NCBI GenBank assembly: GCA_022702705.1
Contig: CM040421.1
Span: 3,844,001 to 3,908,000 of the forward strand
Length of the DNA stretch: 64,000 bases
Direction: 5' to 3'
From: Papilionanthe hookeriana x Papilionanthe teres
Lineage: Eukaryota; Streptophyta; Magnoliopsida; Asparagales; Orchidaceae
The position numbers were made by a program, and so were the translations under genes. Below the pieces are notes generated by a model. It was given only the letters and a program-made list of their open reading frames with translations, was not told the DNA's origin and searched no databases. This document shows, one piece after another, positions 58,675-64,000 of this stretch (position 1 is the stretch's first letter; each line of letters starts with the position of its first letter).

Positions 58675-59100
58675 TATTGCACTTAGCTGTGAGTGTAGTG
58701 CAATTATTCAGAAGAAGCTTCCTGAAAAACTTAAAGACCCAGGTAGTTTCATTATCTCGTGTGCTATAGGTGAGAAAATTTTCTTAAGAGCTTTATGTGA
58801 TCTTGGAGCTAGTATTAATCTTATGCCTTTATTAATTTTCAAAAGATTAAGAATAAGAGAAATTTCGCCTACATCTGTGACTCTTCAATTGGCTGATCGT
58901 TCTATCACTTATCCTAAAGGAGTTGTGGAAGATGTATAGTAAAGGTAGATAAACTTATATTTCCTGTGGACTTTATTGTATTAGATACGGATGAAGATAA
59001 ATAAATTCCAATTATTTTGGGAAGACCATTCCTTGCTACTGGGAGAGCTATGATCGATGTTCAAAAAGGAGAATTAATTATGAGAGGTAACTTTCAATAT
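58675..59100 (+). pseudogene. Element B aspartic protease, broken
   Basis: After a stop at 58672 the frame reads CSAIIQKKLPEKLKDPGSF, CAIGEKIFLRALCDLGAS (DLGAS at 58799-58813), LQLADRSITYPKG, and after a shift KLIFPVDFIVLD and IPIILGRPFLATGRAMID. The catalytic Asp is kept, but the frame is split near 58940 and again at 59004. Confidence 0.82.
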
Positions 59101-59142
59101 TCTGAAATCTATGAAATACCCTTCAACTGAAAAAGATAATGA

Positions 59143-60330
59143 GTGCTTTCAAATGGAAATCTGCGATTATTTGAGAAAGATCATTTTAAAGAAGAATTTC
59201 AAGAAAATCTGGAATGTGAGGATGAATATAAAAGTGAAAGTGAAGATGATTTGGATGATATGAAAAATAAAAAGTTAGAATTTGTTCTGGAAAAAATTGA
59301 AAGATTGGATACTATGGAAAATAGACATAAAAGTTTAATTTCATCTATCATTAAACCCCCTGAACTTGAGCTGAAAATTCTCCCTAATCATTCAAAGTAT
59401 ATGTTTTTAGGAGAATAATCTACTTTACCAATCATTGTATCTTCAAATTTAAATGAATATTAAGAACAAAAATTATTGGACACCTTAAAAAGATATAAAA
59501 AGGCTTTTGGTTATTCCATAGCTGATATTAAAAGAATTAGTTCATCGATCTGTATGCACAGAATTTTGTTGAATGAACAACATAAACCTAGAGTTGATCC
59601 ACAAAGGAGATTGAACTCAATAATGAAAGAAGTGGTTAAAAAAGAGATTTTAAAGTAGTTAGATGCTGGAATTATATATCATATTTCTGATAGTGTTTGG
59701 GTAAGCCCAATTCATTGTGTTCCTAAGAAAGGAGGAGTGAAAGTTGACATAAATGATCAAAATGAAATTATACCAACAAGACATGTTACTAGTTGGCGAA
59801 TATGTGTTGATTATAGAAAATTAAACACCGCCACCAGAAAAGATCACTTTCCTTTACCTTTTTTAGACCAAATGCTAGACAAACTTGCTGGACACCAGTA
59901 CTATTGCTTTTTAGATGGATATATCGGTTATCACCAAATACCTATTATTCCTGAGGATCAAGAGAAGACTACATTTACTAGCCCTTATGAAACTTTTACT
60001 TTTAAAAGAATGCCCTTTGGATTATGTAATGCACTTGCAACATTTCAAAGATGTATGACGTCCATATTTAGCAATTTAATAGATGATGGAATAGAAGTGT
60101 TTATCGATGATTTCTCAGTATTTGGAGATTCATTTGATTCATGCTTGTGCAACTTAGAAAAAGTTTTAGAAGTATGTGAAAGAACAAATTTAGTCCTAAA
60201 CTGGGAAAAGTGTCAATTTATGGTTGCAGGAGGTATTGTGTTTGGGCGTAAAATATCTGAATATGACATGGAAGTATATCCTGTGAAGATTCAAATTATA
60301 GAAAAATTATCACCTCCAAAACTGTGGGTG
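59143..60330 (+). pseudogene. Element B reverse transcriptase, broken
   Basis: Reads IKPPELELKILPNHSKYMFLG, SICMHRILLNEQHKP, QRRLNSIMKEVVKKEILK, a stop, WVSPIHCVPKKGG, RICVDYRKLNTATRKDHFPL, FLDGYIGYHQIPI, FKRMPFGLCNALATFQRC and the catalytic box FIDD (60100-60111). The longest clean piece is 199 codons (59737-60336). In-frame stops near 59418, 59463 and 59657 and a shift near 60330 disable it. Confidence 0.88.
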
Positions 60331-60960
60331 GGGTAAGAAGCTTGTTGGGACATTTAGGATCCTATAAGCGATATATTAAAGTCTTTTCAAAAATCACTAA
60401 GCCTTTATGCCAACTATTGGAAAAAAATAGAAAGTTTGATTTTAACGATGAATGTTTAAAAACTTTCGATCTATTAAAGGAAAAATTAATCGCTGCCTCT
60501 ATAATAGTTTCACCTGATTGGGAGAAACCATTTGAATTAATGTGTGATGCTAGCGATTTTGCTATTGGAGTTGTTTTAGGGCAAAAACATGACAAAATAT
60601 TTAAAGTTATATACTAAGCTAGTAAGACACTTACTGATGCTCAAATAAACTATACCACTACAGAAAGAGAGTTATTAGCTATTGTTTTTGCCTTTGAAAA
60701 ATTTAGATCTTACTTAATTGAAGCTAACTGTATAGTGCATACTGATCACTCTGCTATTAAATATTTAATGCAAAAGAAAGATGCAAAACTAAGACTAATT
60801 CAATGGATACTTTTAATACAAGAATTTGATTTTGAGATCATTAATAGGAAAGGGGTCGATAATCAAATAACTAATCATTTATCTAGACTTGAACAACCTA
60901 ATTTGGATGACTTTGAAAAGGAAATCACTGAAATTTTTCCTGATGAGCAATTATATAATA
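60324..60960 (+). pseudogene. Element B RNase H
   Basis: KRYIKVFSKITKPLCQLLEK and ELMCDASDFAIGVVLGQ hold the first catalytic Asp. After a stop at 60617 the rest reads YTTTERELLAIVFAFEKFR and MHTDHSAIKYLMQKKDAK, then NRKGVDNQITNHLSRLE. One stop only, so it is better kept than the RT. Confidence 0.83.
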
Positions 60961-61049
60961 TTATTGAAGGAAATTTAATGTGGTATGCTGATATTGTAAA
61001 CTATATTGTTAGTAATATTTTACCACCTGACTTAACAATGCAACAACAT

Positions 61050-62267
61050 AAAAATTTAAGCATGATGCAAAATTTTATTTCTGGGACGATCCTTATCTAT
61101 ACAAGCAATATAAAGATCTTATTATTAGGAGATGTGTGTCTTATGAAGAAACTTAAAGAATTATTCGAGAATGTCATGATTCTGAATTTGGAGGACATTT
61201 CAGAATTGATAGAATTACACATAAGATTTTTGCAATCAGAATTTTATTGGCCTACAATTTTCAGAGATGTTTATAGATTTATCAAAACTTGTGATCGATG
61301 TCAGAGAATAGGCAATATATCTAGAAGAAATGAAATGCCTCTTAATTTTACTTTAGAAGTTGAAAATTTTTATGCTTGGGGATTAAATTTTATGGGACAA
61401 TTTATACATTCATTTGGAAATATATATATATTGATTATTGTTGATTATGTTTCAAAATAGATTGAGGCAATAGATTTACCTATGTATGATGCTAGAAGTG
61501 TTTTGAGGTTTTTAATGAAAAATATTTTCACAAGATATGGAATGCCTAGAGTAATAATCACTGATGGAGGATCCCATTTTAAGAATAATATGATTCAGAG
61601 ATTCGTGGAAAAATATAATATTATGCATAGAATCTCTACAGCTTATCATCCCAAAACTAATGGTTTAGCCGAGGTATTTAATCATGAAATTAAATGAATT
61701 TTGGAAAAAGTCATAAATCTTGAGAAATTAGATTGGTCTGCTAGACTAAACACTGCTTTATGGACATACAGAACTGCTTATAAAACTCCTATAGGAATGT
61801 CCCCTTGCTGCATTAATCTCGGAAAAACTTTTCACTCGCAACTGAATTAGAATATAAAGCATATTGGGCGATAAAGAAATTGAACTTTAATTTGAATGAT
61901 GCTGGTTAGAAGAGATTGTTGCAATTGAATGAATTGAAAAAAAATCAGAAGTTAATCATATGATAATGATAAAATATATAATGAGAGAAGAAAAATATGA
62001 CATGATCGGAAGATTGTTAAAAAGAATTTTGAACCAGGACAAAAAATTTTATTATATAATAACAGATTGAAATTATTTCTTGGGAAACTGAAATCTAGAT
62101 GGACAGGACCTTTCATTGTCGTGAAAATCTATCAATTTGGAGTTGTGATTATCGAAGACCCAAAATCTGGAAGAATATTCAAAGTCAACGGACAAAGATT
62201 AAAACCATATTTTGAAGTCAACAGATCTAATTTTAAAGAGGTTTTAATGTTAGATCAACCTGAATAA
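61050..62267 (+). pseudogene. Element B integrase, broken
   Basis: The enzyme that would insert element DNA. The N-terminal zinc region reads CHDSEFGGHFRIDRITHKI, then shifts near 61225 to LQSEFYWPTIFRDVYRFI and CDRCQRIGNISRRNEMP. In the catalytic core, GLNFMGQF has Asn where relatives have the first catalytic Asp (DFMGPF). IITDGGSHF and GLAEVFNHEIK keep the second Asp and the Glu. After a stop at 61697 the core continues WSARLNTALWTYRTAYKTP. The C-terminal segment at 62067-62267 reads KLKSRWTGPFIVVKIYQFG and VNGQRLKPYF, with no chromodomain. Confidence 0.85.
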
Positions 62268-62274
62268 CTGGAAG

Positions 62275-62330
62275 TTATGTCGGGCTGACGACGTTAAACA
62301 AAGTGCTTTGTGGGAGACAACCCACAGTTA
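62275..62330 (+). other. Conserved Athila post-pol motif
   Basis: GACGTTAAACAAAGTGCTT, then GTGGGAGACAACCCACAG. This matches the short conserved tract that follows pol in Athila-type elements (GCGCTTGTTGGGAGGCAACCC type). It can form a GTGGG/CCCAC hairpin. Role unknown. Confidence 0.6.
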
Positions 62331-62861
62331 TTGAGTGTTTGTTTTGTTTGATGTGTTATTTGTGTTTGTTTGTTACTTAATTAAGTCTTATTCTTCCTTA
62401 AATATCATTAACAACATTTAAGAAATAAATTGAATCGAAGTTTGGAAAGAATTTGGACAAAGTTAAGTTTGACATAATTTGAACTAGCGTCAAACGATGT
62501 TGTTATTAGTGTCAGACCGTGCCGCAATTCAGAAAGCAGATTCTCATCTTTAAATTCGAGTTTTGGCAGTTCTAGGCGGCAATTCTTCCACTTGAACTCC
62601 CAAAAACTACCCTTAGATGCAGAAACTACTAAAGGAACGAAGAGGAAGATCCAAAATCTCATCCAAATGGATTCCGAATAGATAGAAATTTCAAGATTTC
62701 AAGTTTTCAACCATAAAAAGTTCGTCAGTTTCGAAGTGCAACGTCTATTCAACAAAAATATCTCAAAAATGAGGTTGATTAAGGAACGAGACTTTGTGAA
62801 ATGAGGTACGAATTCTCCTACCACTAGAATTGATGAAATTATTATTCAGAGATGTTAAACA

Positions 62862-63830
62862 GTGCTATGTTATACTACTACTGTTGTAGTTGTCCCGGTT
62901 GTGAAAACGTTTTACGCAAATCTTCATGGAATCAACCAAGGACCATTCTATGTGCTAGGTAGGTTTGTGACATTTACACTTACAAAGATTAATGATTTAT
63001 ACATGATTGAGAATGTGCAAATCTGCCACTATTCAAACTTTTCCCCAACGAAGGACAATATGAATGATATATACAGATTTCTGACGGATGAAAGTGATGA
63101 CTGAGAGATAAGAGATAACATTTATGTAAGTTTTTCAACCACACTGTTAAATCCTACATCGAAGCACTTATATTATTTAATATGTGCAAAATTGCTTCCA
63201 ACAATGAAAATCAGTAAAGTAACTAAGGAGTGTGTTATTTTGAACTACTGTATTCAAATGATGATGTCTATTGATGTTGGTTCGATAATTGTTAAGTCTG
63301 TTTTGGGATTGATCATTCATAGATCAAAGTATGGGCTTGGACATCCTTCCACCATATTTCTCCTCTGCAGTCAATCACAAGTGTCATATGAGAATTGGGA
63401 AAGAGTACTTCTACCTTGGAAGCCTATAGAACCAACAGATGCATATAGTAACCAAGCAGTTGTTGATATGAATGACATGAGTATTATTGAAGATCAACCA
63501 TCTCAGAGGTCAACACCTATTCCTCCTTACTTTCCTGAAAGTTCACAGATCATGTTGAAGAAAATTAAGAAATTGGATAAGGAAGTAAAACACTTGATGA
63601 ATGCAATCAACAATTTACCTAACTTCTTTAATCATCTGGATTGGAGAATGAAGGAGCACTTTGATCATTCTGCGTATCTCGAAGGAAGTTTGACACGGTT
63701 GATGAAAAGAAAAGGTTGGATTGAAGAGGATTCCACTGAAGAATTCTCATTTCGTTCGTTCTATAATTTGTTCATTCATGCTCAATCAATTGGAGATCTT
63801 AGAGTTGATGATAGTTCTGAGGAAGAATGA
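62862..63830 (+). pseudogene. Element B downstream ORF (env-position, plant transposon protein-like)
   Basis: Two open pieces. The first (80 codons, 62862-63104) contains VVKTFYANLHGINQ and FYVLGRFVTFTLTKINDLY. The second (212 codons, 63192-63830) reads KECVILNYCIQMMMSIDVG, then GLGHPSTIFLLC, an acidic linker and a predicted coiled-coil with KKIKKLDKEVKHLMNAI. This follows the putative plant transposon protein domain pattern (PF20167-like) and matches the second half of the element C fusion. It occupies the place of the Athila env-like gene, but no clear signal peptide or membrane segment was seen. A stop at 63102 and about 90 bp separate the pieces. Confidence 0.65.
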
Positions 63831-64000
63831 AGACTTGATTATTGTATTTTTGTGTTTGTGTATTTGTTTTACTTTCCTTAGATGTTATATTTGAACTTGA
63901 TTTCTTGTTTAGTTTTAAGCGTTATTGTATTGCGGTTGTGATCGAGACTGAATTTTAGAATTATATGGCTTGTCGATGTGTAGTGTGTTGTGTTATATGT
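63831..64000 (+). other. Element B 3' untranslated region, incomplete
   Basis: T-rich sequence after the ORF. The polypurine tract and 3' LTR have not been reached at the window edge. Confidence 0.6.

Larger units (their letters stand above)
49767..64000 (+). mobile_element. Athila-like Ty3/gypsy retrotransposon B (3' end outside window)
   Basis: The 5' LTR is in two pieces (49767-50850 and 56284-56839) around the nested element C. Then come the primer-binding site, gag, protease, RT, RNase H, integrase, a conserved post-pol motif and an extra ORF. Domain order (RT before integrase) gives Ty3/gypsy; DLGAS protease, the primer-binding site and the extra downstream ORF give the Athila-like lineage. 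Gag and pol have many stops and shifts, so it is inactive. The 3' LTR must lie beyond 64000. Confidence 0.88.

Overview
The window is repeat-rich flowering-plant nuclear DNA. It holds one gene that looks intact and almost no other intact coding capacity. The evidence is AT-rich intergenic DNA, plant-type Ty3/gypsy elements (chromovirus, Athila-like, Tat-like), a CACTA transposon carrying tnp2 and Ptta/En/Spm genes, MITEs, a tRNA-type SINE, a LINE fragment and a plant-type GH81 endo-1,3-beta-glucanase. The species cannot be told from the sequence. No CRISPR array, rRNA cluster or bacterial-type operon was seen.

Region 1 (1-31.7 kb) is a nest. A decayed chromovirus (846-1328 and 29269-29545) was split by a CACTA element at 1329-29265. 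Its ends are CACTACAGGA and TCCTGTAGTG, and the 3-bp target duplication is CAA. Removing the element restores one reading frame of the chromovirus. The CACTA carries a broken tnp2 transposase (about 2.8-6.5 kb, itself hit by a hAT-type MITE) and a broken second gene (about 18.9-19.9 kb). It has swollen to about 28 kb through Tat-like LTR material and a 3'-truncated Athila-like element (element A, 8373-14163). The LTR material includes long tandem arrays (6.6-7.7, 14.8-18.6 and 23-26.2 kb). The 14.8-17.7 kb arrays are built from alternating hairpins whose two arms change together.

Region 2 (31.7-43 kb) is a patchwork: a SINE between TA runs, two related MITEs (one with TTA duplications), a probable Copia-type LTR, a 31-bp minisatellite, a roughly 105-bp repeat array, and a decayed Athila-like gag-protease fragment on the minus strand.

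Region 3 (43-45.2 kb) is the one plausible host gene: a single-exon GH81 glucanase of 739 codons on the minus strand. Beyond it lie a LINE 3' fragment, a GC-rich segment of unknown origin, and a minus-strand Tat-like fragment whose LTR end, primer-binding site and leader are duplicated in tandem (47.8-49.5 kb).

Region 4 (49.8-64 kb) is element B, an Athila-like retrotransposon on the plus strand. Its 5' LTR is split by element C (50851-56283), a smaller minus-strand relative. C keeps both LTRs, but gag is fused directly to the ORF downstream of pol, so it looks non-autonomous. B runs gag, protease, RT, RNase H, integrase, then an extra ORF, and leaves the window before its 3' LTR. Its pol is full of stops and shifts.

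I found no clear undescribed biological system. The strongest leads are the covarying hairpin satellite, the gag-ORF3 fusion in C, and the unassigned frame behind the Tat-like leader. All identities rest on motif recognition by eye; no alignment or database search was run.
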